A stretch of 64,000 nucleotides of DNA, from contig JBELHR010000009.1 in assembly GCA_042091275.1 (NCBI GenBank), forward strand, positions 7,783-71,782, in the 5' to 3' direction. This DNA comes from JBELHR01 sp042091275. Lineage in GTDB: Bacteria > Bacteroidota > Bacteroidia > Flavobacteriales > Flavobacteriaceae. How positions within the stretch are numbered: the first letter of the stretch is position 1; the number at the start of each line of letters is the position of its first letter. Positions 14,959 through 26,600 of this stretch are shown piece after piece. The notes under the pieces are model-generated. The model had not been told where the DNA came from and did not search any database. It was given only the letters and a program-made list of their open reading frames with translations. The position numbers and the translations under genes are program-made.

Positions 14959-16648
14959 TTGTCTTGTTTAAGTAATTAAAGTATTCCATTAATCCATTCT
15001 CGTTTTCAATTCCTCCTGTTTTTATCTCTAAGAGCTCAGGAACACTATTTTCGCTAATCTCAAAAAAATTATCTAGAGTTGAGAGTAGTCCTTTTTTGTC
15101 TTCCGCAACGCGGTAAGCAATATTATTCATCTTGCAAAGATACTCCATTGAACGATTATTTGGAGTAACAAAATAAGATAGTGATTTCGTTTTTTTCGGG
15201 CCAGGTATAATTTTAAAAATTGCACCCCCATTGTTATTGATAACAATAATACGCAAACTCTTGGGAATCGAATCATTCCAAAGGCCATTGGCATCGTATA
15301 AAAAGCTGGTGTCTCCAGAAATAAAGATGGTATTTTTATCTTTTCTAGCATAAGCAGAACCAATCGCAGTAGATGTACTACCATCGATTCCAGAGGTTCC
15401 GCGATTGGCAAAAGATTCTATTGTATCGCTCAAAGTAAAAAACTGAGCATAACGCACCACTGAACTATTTGCGAGCTGCAAGACCCTGTTTTTGGGAATC
15501 TTATCAAAAATAGCCTTAAAAACCCAAAGGTCACAATATTCTAGATTTTTGAAGTATTCTATAGCTCTTGATTGGTGTAAATCTCTTTTTGAAAGCCAAA
15601 AGGATTGATATTTGGATTTTAAATTTGGTTTCGCGACGAAGAGCAGTTGACTAAAAAACAAGGAAGGAGAAATAGAAAAATGTCTTGTTAAACCCAGAAA
15701 TGTATTTGGACTTTGGATGGGATCGACATGCCAGTGCTCCGCTAAATCGTATGATCTAAGCAATTGCTTTATTTTTTTGGAAACCAACATTCCTCCAAAA
15801 CTCAAAACAATATCGGGTTGAAAGCTCTTTAATTCCTGTTCCTCTAACTTAAAAATCAATTGATCTATTTTTGAGACAATATTCGGATGATGTATGTTTG
15901 ATAAACTCTCACACATTATGAGCACTGAGGGATCCTCCAACAGTTTTTTTACCTGTAGATCGATCAGCTCGTTTGAAAATCCGGTACCTATTAAGATAAG
16001 CTTTCGATTTGCTTTGTTCCAAATATCTCCAATATGATCCAAATCCAATTGTTCCAAAGGCTTCTCTTCTGCTACAGAATCACTTTTGGTTAGAAGTTTG
16101 GATTGATCTAATATTTCAGGATTAATTTGCGAAACCGTATTGTAAAGAGGTTCGTCAAATGGTAAATTTAAATGTATGGGTATTTGCAAATCTCTCGAAT
16201 GCCTAAAGGCTTTGTGAAATAGCTCCAATTGATTGCCCGACTCTCTAAAATTAAAGGACTCCCCAAGATGAGTTTGGAATATATTCTTTTGTCTTATCGT
16301 TTGACCGTCAGCAATATCAATAAGATGTTCTGGTCGATCTGCAGAAACGACTACAAGCGGAATTTTACTGTAATAGGCCTCCGAAATTGCAGGGTAATAA
16401 TTCAGTAAAGCAGATCCTGAAGTACAAACCAAAGCGACAGGATGGGATGATTGTTGCGCAAGTCCTAAAGCAAAGAAACCAGCAGCTCTTTCATCGACAA
16501 TACTAAAAGTCTCTATATCCGCATCATTCACCAAAGATATTATCAAAGGAGCATTGCGGGAACCCGGTGATATAACCACCTGATGTATTTGAAAATCTTT
16601 GAGCGAAACGACTAATTCCTGAGCCAAACGCTTATCAGAATACTGCAT
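14948..16648 (-). CDS. menD: SEPHCHC synthase MenD
   Basis: A thiamine-diphosphate enzyme that joins isochorismate and 2-oxoglutarate to form SEPHCHC, the first committed step of menaquinone synthesis. At 566 residues it is of normal length. The N-terminal Pyr domain has VVISPGSRNAPL and the conserved glutamate region DERAAGFFALG. The C-terminal PP domain has GTSGIDGSTSTAIGSA and the ThDP/Mg motif from ISGDTSFLYDANGLWN to INNNGGAIFKIIPG. It lies 66 bp after menF in the same operon and overlaps the CvfB-like gene. The start at 16648 (MQYSDKRLAQELV) is typical. Confidence 0.96.
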   Translation of the reverse strand: MQYSDKRLAQELVVSLKDFQIHQVVISPGSRNAPLIISLVNDADIETFSIVDERAAGFFALGLAQQSSHPVALVCTSGSALLNYYPAISEAYYSKIPLVVVSADRPEHLIDIADGQTIRQKNIFQTHLGESFNFRESGNQLELFHKAFRHSRDLQIPIHLNLPFDEPLYNTVSQINPEILDQSKLLTKSDSVAEEKPLEQLDLDHIGDIWNKANRKLILIGTGFSNELIDLQVKKLLEDPSVLIMCESLSNIHHPNIVSKIDQLIFKLEEQELKSFQPDIVLSFGGMLVSKKIKQLLRSYDLAEHWHVDPIQSPNTFLGLTRHFSISPSLFFSQLLFVAKPNLKSKYQSFWLSKRDLHQSRAIEYFKNLEYCDLWVFKAIFDKIPKNRVLQLANSSVVRYAQFFTLSDTIESFANRGTSGIDGSTSTAIGSAYARKDKNTIFISGDTSFLYDANGLWNDSIPKSLRIIVINNNGGAIFKIIPGPKKTKSLSYFVTPNNRSMEYLCKMNNIAYRVAEDKKGLLSTLDNFFEISENSVPELLEIKTGGIENENGLMEYFNYLNKTNGI

Positions 16649-16714
16649 TTAAAAGAAGTATTTATATATGCAAAGTTAGTCAATAAACTCAACTATCATT
16701 ACATGAGAAAGTCT

Positions 16715-17725
16715 TTAAATAAGCACTTTTTTCATTGTCATTGCTTTGGCTTGAGTTTCTTGATATTCCAACTCCGCTTTTGAATCTTTTGTAATTCCAC
16801 CTCCTACAAAAATTATGGCTTTGCTCTCCTGCAACTTCATACATCTCAAATTGACATATAATTGTGTTTTCTTATCGTTTTTCAATCCTAGATAGCCTGT
16901 ATAATATTGACGATCGTAGTCTTCTAAATCTTTTATTGTTTGCAGTGCTAGTTCTCGTGGAGTGCCGCAAACGGCCGGTGTAGGATGTAAAGCAGAAATA
17001 ACTCGCTCCACAGGTATTCCAGACTTAAGTCTAGCAATGATTTTAGTTTTAAGGTGAACTAAATTACCAGCGATGTGATTTTTAGGACCTTCTTGTGATA
17101 TGTTTTCAGTTAAATCCTTGAGTTGGTCAACAATAAAATCCGTCACAAATTGCTGTTCTTTCCTTTCTTTTTCTCCCCAAATTTCCTCTTTGTTTTCGGG
17201 AGAATAAATTCTAGTACCTGCAAGAGAAGAGGTCTCTATTTCAGAACCTTTCGTTCTTAAAAATAGCTCCGGTGTAGCACCTTGCCAATGTCCAGATTCT
17301 GGATGAAAAAACCAATAGACAAATGCGCTAGGATATAAGCTCAAGCTCTTTTTAAAAGAATCGCTTTTGGCTCCTCCAAAATGGACTTCTACTTGCCGAG
17401 ATAGCACCACCTTGTCTAGCTCAGTCGTTTGCAGTTTTTCAACCGCGACCCTTATTTTTTCTTCATAATTTATCTTATCCAACTCGTCCAAGGACTGAGA
17501 TCCGAATCCTTGACTAGCGAACTCCTCTCTGGAGAAGAAGTGCGTTTCTGTTGGGCAAACATAGAGTGCTTTATTCTTATCAGAGGTAAATGGTGCAAAA
17601 ACAAAACCGTCTTCCTCCTTTCCGGATTCCCCCGAATCTATAAAAACCTGAACTTTATCTTCATTTGGAAAACTAAAGGCAACAAAGGGTCTTGACTCCG
17701 TATTTAAGCGATGGAGATCTTTCAC
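16715..17725 (-). CDS. menF: Isochorismate synthase MenF/EntC type
   Basis: A chorismate-binding enzyme that makes isochorismate for MenD. At 336 residues it is shorter than E. coli MenF (431), having a reduced N-terminal part but the full catalytic half. Motifs include LDKVVLSRQVEV, the ATPELFLR strand, SSLAGTR, the histidine in SALHPTPAVCGTPRE, and the Mg-binding end with LYVNLRCM and FVGGGITKDSKAELEY. It overlaps the upstream hotdog thioesterase by 4 bp, so the two are translationally coupled, and menD follows. Location in a menD operon favours menaquinone over siderophore synthesis. Confidence 0.94.
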   Translation of the reverse strand: MKDLHRLNTESRPFVAFSFPNEDKVQVFIDSGESGKEEDGFVFAPFTSDKNKALYVCPTETHFFSREEFASQGFGSQSLDELDKINYEEKIRVAVEKLQTTELDKVVLSRQVEVHFGGAKSDSFKKSLSLYPSAFVYWFFHPESGHWQGATPELFLRTKGSEIETSSLAGTRIYSPENKEEIWGEKERKEQQFVTDFIVDQLKDLTENISQEGPKNHIAGNLVHLKTKIIARLKSGIPVERVISALHPTPAVCGTPRELALQTIKDLEDYDRQYYTGYLGLKNDKKTQLYVNLRCMKLQESKAIIFVGGGITKDSKAELEYQETQAKAMTMKKVLI

Positions 17726-18141
17726 TTTCTAGGCAAGACTATATTGGTTAATTTACACAAGGATATAAGCTTAGCTTCTTCATCCTCAATTCTTATTTCC
17801 CAGAGATGAGTAGTTCTTCCACGGTGAATAATTTTTGCTTTTGCTGTAACTATACCATCTCTTTTACTTTTTACGTGATTGGCAGAAATTTCTATACCGC
17901 GAATCTCCGTATTTACAGGGTCAGGAACGTATAAATGCGAAGCTGCACTACCGACACTCTCTGCTAGAGCAACCGATGCTCCTCCGTGTAATAGCCCCAT
18001 AGGCTGGTGTACTGCAGGAGTGACAGGCATAGTTGCATGAACTTCTCCATCTCCCACAAAAGTATAAACGATATCTAAGGTTTGCATTAAAGTATTCTTG
18101 CAAGAAGCATTTAATTGCATAAGAGCTCTTTCAGTATCCAT
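17722..18141 (-). CDS. Hotdog-fold thioesterase, probable DHNA-CoA thioesterase (MenI-like)
   Basis: A 139-residue PaaI/YdiI-type hotdog thioesterase. The core motif HQPMGLLHGGASVALAESVGS contains the conserved HGG region and the catalytic carboxylate of the helix. NHVKSKRDGIVTAKA and the HLWEIRIEDEE strand follow. Homologues of this group hydrolyse 1,4-dihydroxy-2-naphthoyl-CoA, the step after MenB. Being first in the operon with menF and menD makes that role likely, although phenylacetyl-CoA-type activity cannot be excluded from sequence. An exact -7 motif was not found upstream, only TATTTTTA. Confidence 0.85.
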   Translation of the reverse strand: MDTERALMQLNASCKNTLMQTLDIVYTFVGDGEVHATMPVTPAVHQPMGLLHGGASVALAESVGSAASHLYVPDPVNTEIRGIEISANHVKSKRDGIVTAKAKIIHRGRTTHLWEIRIEDEEAKLISLCKLTNIVLPRK

Positions 18142-18188
18142 CTGTATGTTTTAGGCAATAAAAATACTTTATTTTAAGCATTATCTCG

Positions 18189-18196
18189 TATTTTTG
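18189..18196 (+). promoter_or_regulatory. -7 promoter element before the pRiA4b ORF-3-like gene
   Basis: TATTTTTG, an exact TAnnTTTG match, 17 bp before the ATG at 18214. Confidence 0.5.
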
Positions 18197-18213
18197 CAAT
18201 GTAAAAAGTGTAT

Positions 18214-18756
18214 ATGATTTTCAAGATTAGAGTGGTTTTAGATACCAAAGAAGATGTAATCAGGACTTTACTTTTGGAGAATACTTCAAATTTAGAGGAT
18301 TTTCATCTGTCTTTAGTAGAGAGTTATGAATTTGAAAGTGGTCAGATGGCCTCTTTTTACCAATGCGATTCGGAGTGGAATCAAGGAGCTGAAATCCCTT
18401 TGGTAAATATGACAGATGAAGATGACATCAAAGAGATGAGTGATCACAATCTAGAAGATTTAATCTCCAAAAAAGGACATAAACTACTCTATGTCTACGA
18501 TTTTCTGAATATGTGGACTTGCTTTGTTGAACTGATAGATATCCTAGAAACAACCGAGCACGAACTTCCCTATTTATTGGTCAGCGTTGGAAACACCCCT
18601 AAAGAAGCACCTGAAAAGAACTTTGAAAGCTCAAAAGACTCCAAAGCTGCAATAGACCCATTTTCCGACGAAGCTCTATTTGGTTCCTCATTTGATGAGG
18701 AGTTGGGATCCAATGGATTTGAGAATATTGACGACCTAGATTTAGACAAATTTTAA
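18214..18756 (+). CDS. pRiA4b ORF-3-like family protein
   Basis: A 180-residue protein of the plasmid pRiA4b ORF-3-like family (PF07929). It opens IFKIRVVLDTKEDVIRTLLL and has the family's central HKLLYVYDFLNMWTCFVELIDI stretch, in which the usual YDFGD/W pattern is recognisable. The last 40 residues are acidic and low-complexity (SSFDEELGSNGF). The biochemical function is unknown; the name reflects first discovery beside mobile elements, but here it sits in ordinary chromosomal context. The ATG at 18214 is preferred to the GTG two codons earlier. Confidence 0.82.
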   Translation: MIFKIRVVLDTKEDVIRTLLLENTSNLEDFHLSLVESYEFESGQMASFYQCDSEWNQGAEIPLVNMTDEDDIKEMSDHNLEDLISKKGHKLLYVYDFLNMWTCFVELIDILETTEHELPYLLVSVGNTPKEAPEKNFESSKDSKAAIDPFSDEALFGSSFDEELGSNGFENIDDLDLDKF

Positions 18757-18821
18757 ATAATTTATTAGTTTCGTAACAATTGTTGGCGATAATCGTCAAA
18801 CAAGTACTAAAACTATATAAA

Positions 18822-19715
18822 TTGAAAAAGATTCTATCGATTAACAATCTTACCAAAAAGTTTGGAAAGATAACGGCTGTCGACAATTTGAGCTTCGACA
18901 TTGAAAAAGGCAAAATTTACGGTATTCTTGGACCGAACGGTTCCGGAAAGTCAACAACTCTAGGCATTGTTCTCAATGTTGTAAACCCAACATCCGGAGA
19001 ATTCAGTTGGTTTGAAGAGGGCCTATCTCATCACGAAGCCTTAAAAAAAGTAGGTGCTATAATCGAGCGTCCTAACTTTTATCCCTATATGACTGCCGAG
19101 CAGAATCTCAAATTAGTTTGTAAAATAAAGGAATCCGATCCAGACAGAATTCCAGAGATTTTAGAAATGGTTAATCTACTAGAAAGAAAGGATTCCAAAT
19201 TCAGTACTTTTTCTCTCGGTATGAAACAGAGACTTGCCATAGGTTCTGCTCTTGTAAACGACCCGGAGTTTTTGATTTTGGACGAGCCGACAAATGGATT
19301 AGACCCTCAAGGAATCCACGAAATCCGCAGTATCATAAAGGATATCGCAGCGAAAGGAACTACCATCCTGCTCGCTTCTCACCTTTTGGATGAAGTGGAA
19401 AAAGTGTGTTCCGATGTCGTGGTTATCCAAAAAGGTAAAATGCTCTATTGCGGACCAGTAGACAAAATGTCTTCTACTAATGGGATCTTTTTTGTAAGTG
19501 CACAGGACAAAGGAAAACTGGAGCAAGCTTTACAAAACATGCCTGAAATTGACAGTATCACTGAAGAAAATGATATTCTATCCTTTCAGCCTGCCTCACC
19601 TTTAGAGGCTCATGAACTAAACAAAATACTAATGGACCAAGGTATAATTCTAAACCACCTCGAAAAGCGGGCACCAAGTCTCGAAGAAGAGTTTTTAGCA
19701 CTAACCACAAACTAA
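18822..19715 (+). CDS. ABC transporter ATP-binding protein
   Basis: The ATPase subunit of an ABC exporter of the CcmA/NatA/BcrA type, about 297 residues. Motifs: Walker A GPNGSGKSTT, Q-loop near GAIIERPNFYP, signature FSLGMKQRLAIG, Walker B FLILDEPTNGLDP, H-loop LLASHLLDEV. No ATG begins the frame; I suggest the TTG at 18822, giving MKKILSINNL, typical for the family. An in-frame TTG at 18780 is also possible. The start is therefore uncertain by 42 bp. It is followed 6 bp later by its membrane partner. Export of a peptide or hydrophobic compound is likely, but the substrate is unknown. Confidence 0.88.
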   Translation: MKKILSINNLTKKFGKITAVDNLSFDIEKGKIYGILGPNGSGKSTTLGIVLNVVNPTSGEFSWFEEGLSHHEALKKVGAIIERPNFYPYMTAEQNLKLVCKIKESDPDRIPEILEMVNLLERKDSKFSTFSLGMKQRLAIGSALVNDPEFLILDEPTNGLDPQGIHEIRSIIKDIAAKGTTILLASHLLDEVEKVCSDVVVIQKGKMLYCGPVDKMSSTNGIFFVSAQDKGKLEQALQNMPEIDSITEENDILSFQPASPLEAHELNKILMDQGIILNHLEKRAPSLEEEFLALTTN

Positions 19716-19721
19716 ACCATT

Positions 19722-20552
19722 ATGAAAAGATTATTAGCAATAGAATTTGACAAAATAAGATACCACAAAGCAAGTAAATCCATTATAATCAGTTATTTCG
19801 CCTTGTTGATCGGAATTTCCCTATTTGCATCAATTAAATTTGATATCGGCCCGATTGAATTTCACCTCGCGGATCAAGGAATTTTTAACTTCCCTTTTAT
19901 CTGGCATTTTAACACATACATCGCGGCCTTACTAAAGTTTTTCCTACTACTAGTTATCGTTTCGATGACAGCAAATGAGTATTCTTACAAGACTATTAAA
20001 CAGAATTTAATAGATGGTTTGAGTAAGAAAGAATTTATTCTATCCAAGTTTTATATGGTTGTGGTGTTTTCCGCAATTTCTACTCTTTTTGTTTTTGTAA
20101 TCAGTTTAATTTTAGGTCTGATTTTTTCCGATTTTAATGAATTTAGTATCATTTTTTCCGATCTCGAATATTTAGTCGGTTATTTCTTTAAACTCACTGC
20201 ATTTTTTAGTTTTGGACTGTTTTTAGGCTTAGTTGTTCGAAAATCTGCCTATGCTATTGGAGCTATGTTTATATGGTTCTTGTTTGAACTCTACATGTAT
20301 TTTTCTATAAAACAAGACATTTCCGAATCAGCCTCAGAATATTTAGCCTATTTTTTCCCTTTGCAATCCATGAGTGCATTGATTCACGAGCCTTTTACAA
20401 GGTTTAACGCAGTGAAAACTGTAGCGAAACAAGTGGGAGAAGAATTGCAGTATAACTATGAGGTTTCCTTTCTAAATATTTTATCCGCATCGCTTTGGGC
20501 TGCTATATTTATTTTTGCCTCTTATTACATTTTAAAACAACGAGACTTATAA
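19722..20552 (+). CDS. ABC-2 type transporter permease
   Basis: A 276-residue integral membrane protein with about six hydrophobic segments, arranged as in ABC-2 permeases. The first helix is near residues 22-40, there is a large loop with NTYIAALLKFF, a cytoplasmic stretch with ANEYSYKTIKQNLIDGLSKKEF (the coupling-helix region), and then four further helices. It pairs with the ATPase gene immediately upstream. The closest functional types are bacitracin-like or unassigned exporters; no substrate can be named. No other gene follows in the operon. Confidence 0.85.
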   Translation: MKRLLAIEFDKIRYHKASKSIIISYFALLIGISLFASIKFDIGPIEFHLADQGIFNFPFIWHFNTYIAALLKFFLLLVIVSMTANEYSYKTIKQNLIDGLSKKEFILSKFYMVVVFSAISTLFVFVISLILGLIFSDFNEFSIIFSDLEYLVGYFFKLTAFFSFGLFLGLVVRKSAYAIGAMFIWFLFELYMYFSIKQDISESASEYLAYFFPLQSMSALIHEPFTRFNAVKTVAKQVGEELQYNYEVSFLNILSASLWAAIFIFASYYILKQRDL

Positions 20553-20670
20553 GAGTTACCGAGAAATAGGGAGATTTGAAAACCCCTTTTGACAACGGAA
20601 ATTCCTAGACCTATATTATTATATTTGTTTAGTTACGACTTGTGAAAAGCGTTTTCAATATCTACCCCGG

Positions 20671-23600
20671 ATGAAGAAACTTTTATCAATTTTATGGTTT
20701 TGCTTTTTAGTAAACCCGGTTTTCTCTCAAGGAGAAGCGGCGAACTGGATCTTTGGAAAAAAGGCTGGAGTATCTTTTACTTCAGGAAATGCTGAGGTAT
20801 TTAATTTTACTCCAAACCCTGCAAACCCAATTAATACTTTAGAGGGTTGTTCGAGTATATCGGATGCCTTTGGTAACTTATTGTTTTATTCAGACGGGAC
20901 AAGAGTTTGGAATAGAAATCACGAGATCATGCCCAACGGATCTAATCTCCAAGGGCATAGATCGAGTACTCAATCCGGTATCATTGTTCCAAATCCTGAC
21001 AACGATGACCTATATTATATTTTCACGGTAGGTACAAATTTGACCGGTGGCGATCCGCCTGACAATACTCAAGGTTTCAGGTGTTATACCGTAAACATGG
21101 CCGCCAATGGTGGCTTGGGGGAAGTTGTCCCGGGATCTCAAATCGATTTAAGTGATGGTAAATCTCAAGAATGGACCGAAAAAGTAACCGCTGTTAGACA
21201 AGATGACTGTGGTGATTATTGGGTCATTTCATTAGTAGATAACGATAATTCCACAAACGGAGATTATACCGACAGTAGCTACGATTCTTTAAACTGGGAA
21301 TCTCCGACGAATTGGGGAAGTACTTTTTATGCTTATAGAGTATCTGGTTCGGGGGTAGACTTAAATCCTGTAAAATCAAAAGTTCCAGTTGATACCGATG
21401 AAATCAAAGGATATTTAAAAGTTTCTCCTGAAGGAGATTTTATTGCTTTAGCAAATTACGATGTAAATCGAAGCATAAATGCCGATGCCTATATGTTTAC
21501 TTTGGATTTGGCATCTGGGAAGATTGGGGAGAACGACGATAGTCGTTTAAATCTTTTAAACAATCAAAGAGGGCTAAAACTTTTCAGCGACAGTGAAATA
21601 AGTACCTTAGGAGCTCCATATGGAGTGGAGTTCGATGCTACCTCCAGATTTTTATACCTCTCCCTTCACGATTTAAATGGTGGACGTTGGAATAGCATGG
21701 ATGGGGATGATGAGATTCGCATATTTCAGTTTGATCTTCAAGCACCAGATATTGCCGCTTCAAAGACAGAAATACATTATGAAAGAGGAAATGTATATCG
21801 ACCCGGCCTACAATTATCTTATGGAAATCAGATTTATGTCACCGTACCGAGAAGTTATTTTAGTGATACGCAATATTTGGACATTATAGAATTCCCTTAT
21901 CTCAAAGGGACTGCAGCAAATTACACAGAATCTTTTGTAAACCTTGGATCTGGGAGAGCAACTCAAGGCCTTCCTCCTTTTATTCAGTCTCTATTTTTAC
22001 AAGAGCTCAATATAACCAACAATGGAAGTCTAGACGATAATAGAGATTACCTCTACCTGTGCGAAGGAGACAATTATATCATCCGACACAATGTAAACTA
22101 CAATCCAGCATGGACCTATACGTGGACCAAGGATGGGATTGTTATTCCAACCGCAGATAGAGAGCAATTAACCATTTCTTATGACAATGTAAATTCCGTA
22201 AATAAATACACCTTAGAGGTAGATCAAAATGATGGAACATGCCCCAAAATTGGTACTTCCATCGTTACCTTTTCTCCCCCTCCCTCTGTTGGTGAACCCA
22301 GTGATATTTTTGAATGTGACGATAATACCGATGGGTTTTATTTCTTTGATTTGACCAATAATGATCTCTCTATTTTAAACGGTCTAGATACTGCTCAATA
22401 TCGCGTAGAGTACTATTCCTCAGAGGCCGATGCTTTGGCAGACAACGAACTAAATAAAATTGCAGACCCCTCTAACTATAGAAATCAAGCTCCCTATACT
22501 GCCGAGACTATATACGCGAGACTCGAGAGTACGGATCTATCTTCTTGCTTCGAGATTGTTGATTTTCAGATAAATGTAACTAATGTACCCAATGCTACCA
22601 TTCCAACAGATTATATCGTTTGTGATTCGGATATAGATGGAGATGACAACAATGGAGAAAGCTTATTCTTGTTATCGAATAAGGATCTTGAAATCTTGGG
22701 AGGTCTAGACGGTACCCGATATAATTTGACCTATCATCTAAGTCAAAACGATGCCGATCTTGGGAGGAATGCTATAAATAAAAACACTCCTTTTTCCTCT
22801 GGTTCTGTTACGATATACACGAGACTTCAAAATAATCAAAACTCCTCTTGTACAGATACTAGTGTAAGTTTTAATCTTATCGTTAATCTACTCCCGGATC
22901 TACTTCAGGATGAATTTAATCAGATTGATTGCGACAACGATGGTTTAGACGGTGCCGATTTTAAAGATTTAGAGGACTTTATTCCTGTTTTTGTATCAGA
23001 TCCTATTAAATATGATATCAGCTATCACCAAACAAGGGCAACTGCCGAGTTAGGAACAGAAGCCATTAACAATCCGAAAAATTACTACGCGACTACAGAA
23101 ACCATTTATTACAGATTTGTAAACAAAACAAGTGGATGTTTTCGAATCGCAAAATTAAATATCACCATGCTTTCCTCCGATGTAAGCAATACAATTGAGC
23201 AGACTTTAGTGAATTGTGATATAAGTCAAAATGGATTTTCAACTTTTGATTTAAATACTTTATATGAAGCGTTTATAAGTGACTACCCCTATATAGAAAC
23301 AATCGGTGCAACCGTTAGCTTTTACTCTACAATGACAGACGCTCGCGATGCTACAAATCGAATTTCAGATTGGTCTAACTACACCAATATTGTTCCCTAT
23401 AATGACATCGTATATATCCGAGTGGATAATGGAATTTGCTCGGACTTTGGAAAATACGCAAAATTAGAAGTCGATCCCATACCCTTGGCAAATGCAACCG
23501 TAAGTGACTTAGTGGTTTGCGACGACGATAGGGATGGTTTTTTTACCAATTTTAGACTAAATGATGCGAGAGCAGAGATATTAGGACTATTTAATCCTTC

Positions 23601-26600
23601 CGAATACGATATATCCTTTTATAACAATCCTGCTGATCGGATTTCAGATAGTAATCGCCTTGGAGATAGTTACACAAATTTTGTGGCAGGAGGAAATTCC
23701 ATTTATGTCAGAATTCAAAGTATAGAAACTGGATGTATCAATAATAATTTAAGTTTTGAAGTAGAGGTATTAGACATACCTGATATAAGTAATTCCCTAC
23801 CAATTCAATTTGTTTGTGATGAAGATCTCAACGGATATGCCGAATTCGATTTTAATAATTCTTTGGAGGAAACCTATACTGCTGATTTGATTTTAAATGG
23901 TCTAGATCCAAGTTTATACACTATTAATTATTTCTCAAGCGAGAGTAAAGCTATCAACAATATAGATGCTTTGAGCCTACCTTATACTAATGCAAGCCCT
24001 TTTCAGAGAGAGACCATTTGGGTAAGAGTAGAAAACAATACTACAGGATGTTTTTCTACCATGAGTTTTCAGATTCAAGTAAATAACGCTCCCCTATTTT
24101 TGCCGATTTCTAACTACGCACAATGCGATAATGCCGATGATCTAGATCCCGAAAATGGCATCACAAACACCTTTATTTTAAATACCAAAGACAGCGAACT
24201 CTTTCCAAATATCTTAGAAAGAGAACAGTTCAATATCTCTTACCACCCCTCTATTGTCGATGCAAACAACAAAACAAACATTATAAATAAGGATTTGGGA
24301 TATACCAATACAAGCCCTTTTAATCAAGAGGTGTTTGTCAGAATGGAAAACAAAAATGACCCTTCTTGTTTTAAGACTACTTCTTTTTATTTAGTGGTCA
24401 ATCCCCTACCAGAGGTAATTGAACCTATTTTAGATTTTATTGTCTGTGACGACGATATCAACCAAACCACGAATTACGATCTCGATCAAGTAATACCGCT
24501 TATTACGGCGGATCCAGTAAATACCCAAATAAGTTTCTTCTCCTCTGAAGAGGCTGCTTTGAATAACGATACTGCACTTAAACTTCCTGCCTTACAAATT
24601 AACAGTCCTTCCAAGACGTTCTTTGCTAGACATGAAAACACGAGTGGTTGTGTCGATGTTTCTCAGGTAAATGTAATTGTTGTAGCAACTGCTATTCCCA
24701 ACACCTTTACTATGAGTTTTGAGAACTGTGATATTACACAAAACGGTCAATCTTTATTCGATATCACAGACGCCCAATTAAAACTATTAGAGGACTATCC
24801 TAATTTGGATTCTCCTGAGGTTACAATACAGTATTTCTTTAGTGAAAATGATGCCCAAAACGACACAAACGTCATTCCAAACCTAGCTAGTGTAAGTAAC
24901 CAAAATTCCTATAATCAAGAAATTTGGATTAAAGTAGAAAGCTTAGGCTGTACTTATATTGGAAAGCACCTGGAGTTAATTGTAAATCCATTACCTCTTG
25001 TAACTAGTACTGTCTCTAATATAGAGGTCTGTGATGACAATGGAAATGGGATAATTTCAGACTTTAGACTAGATCAAAAAAGAAATGAAATTTTAGACGG
25101 TGCAAATTCTCAGGACTACAGCATTGACTTTTATGATAATCCTGCAGATCGAATCACAAATTCAAATCCACTTGGAAATATTTACCAAAATATTCTCAGC
25201 GGAGGAAATACCATTTACGTTCGAATTATCGATATGAATACCGGGTGTATTAACGATAATATTCAATTTGACCTAGTTGTAAATCCACAACCAACTATTG
25301 CTAACACCATAGATCCTATATTAATTTGCGATACGGATTTTGATAACCGATATCTTTTTGATTTTGACAATAGCAACGATCCATCCTATGTGTCGGATTT
25401 AATCCTGGACGGTTTGAATCCTACTGAATATAGCATAAGCTATCACAGCTCTTTAAATGCCGCAATTGGAGCGAGCCCTATAACTTTGCCTTATGAAAAC
25501 AACAGTGCATCTGAGACCATTTGGGTAAGAGTAGAAAACAATACTACAGGATGTTTTTCTACCATGAGTTTTCAGATTCAAGTAAATAACGCTCCCCTAT
25601 TTTTGCCGATTTCTAACTACGCACAATGCGATAATGCCGATGATCTAGATCCCGAAAATGGCATCACAAACACCTTTATTTTAAATACCAAAGACAGCGA
25701 ACTCTTTCCAAATATCTTAGAAAGAGAACAGTTCAATATCTCTTACCACCCCTCTATTGTCGATGCAAACAACAAAACAAACATTATAAATAAGGATTTG
25801 GGATATACCAATACAAGCCCTTTTAATCAAGAGGTGTTTGTCAGAATGGAAAACAAAAATGACCCTTCTTGTTTTAAGACTACTTCTTTTTATTTAGTGG
25901 TCAATCCCCTACCAGAGGTAATTGAACCTATTTTAGATTTTATTGTCTGTGACGACGATATCAACCAAACCACGAATTACGATCTCGATCAAGTAATACC
26001 GCTTATTACGGCGGATCCAGTAAATACCCAAATAAGTTTCTTCTCCTCTGAAGAGGCTGCTTTGAATAACGATACTGCACTTAAACTTCCTGCCTTACAA
26101 ATTAACAGTCCTTCCAAGACGTTCTTTGCTAGACATGAAAACACGAGTGGTTGTGTCGATGTTTCTCAGGTAAATGTAATTGTTGTAGCAACTGCTATTC
26201 CAGCACAAAGGCAAGAAACTATAGAGCTTTGTGATTTATACGAATCTCCAACACAAGACGATCAAGATGGACAGTCCCTTTTTGATTTTAGTAATTTTGA
26301 TTTGGAGTTAGAGGCATATTTTGCTGCTATACCAAATACGAGTATTAGTCATTATCCAAGCGAATTAGACGCTCAAAATAAGACTAATGAAATTATAAAT
26401 ATTTCGAATTATAGAAACAATTTGACCTACACTACAAATGGAAGTCAAAAGATTTGGACAAGAGTTGAGGCATTTCGAAATGGACAACTGGTGGAAGAAT
26501 GCATCTATATTGGAAGCCACCTAGAATTGACTATTATCCCAATTCCACAACTTCCGGATACTACAGATAATCTAGAGCTCTGTGATAATGATTTTGATGG

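Noticed and set aside
18214..18756. IS-element relic suggested by the family name (pRiA4b ORF-3, IS1096-associated)
   Set aside because: There is no transposase, inverted repeat or target duplication nearby. The family is common as an ordinary chromosomal gene.
24010..26201. Direct repeat as a mobile element
   Set aside because: Both copies are in frame inside one coding sequence and encode whole repeat units, with no inverted ends or transposase; internal duplication explains them.
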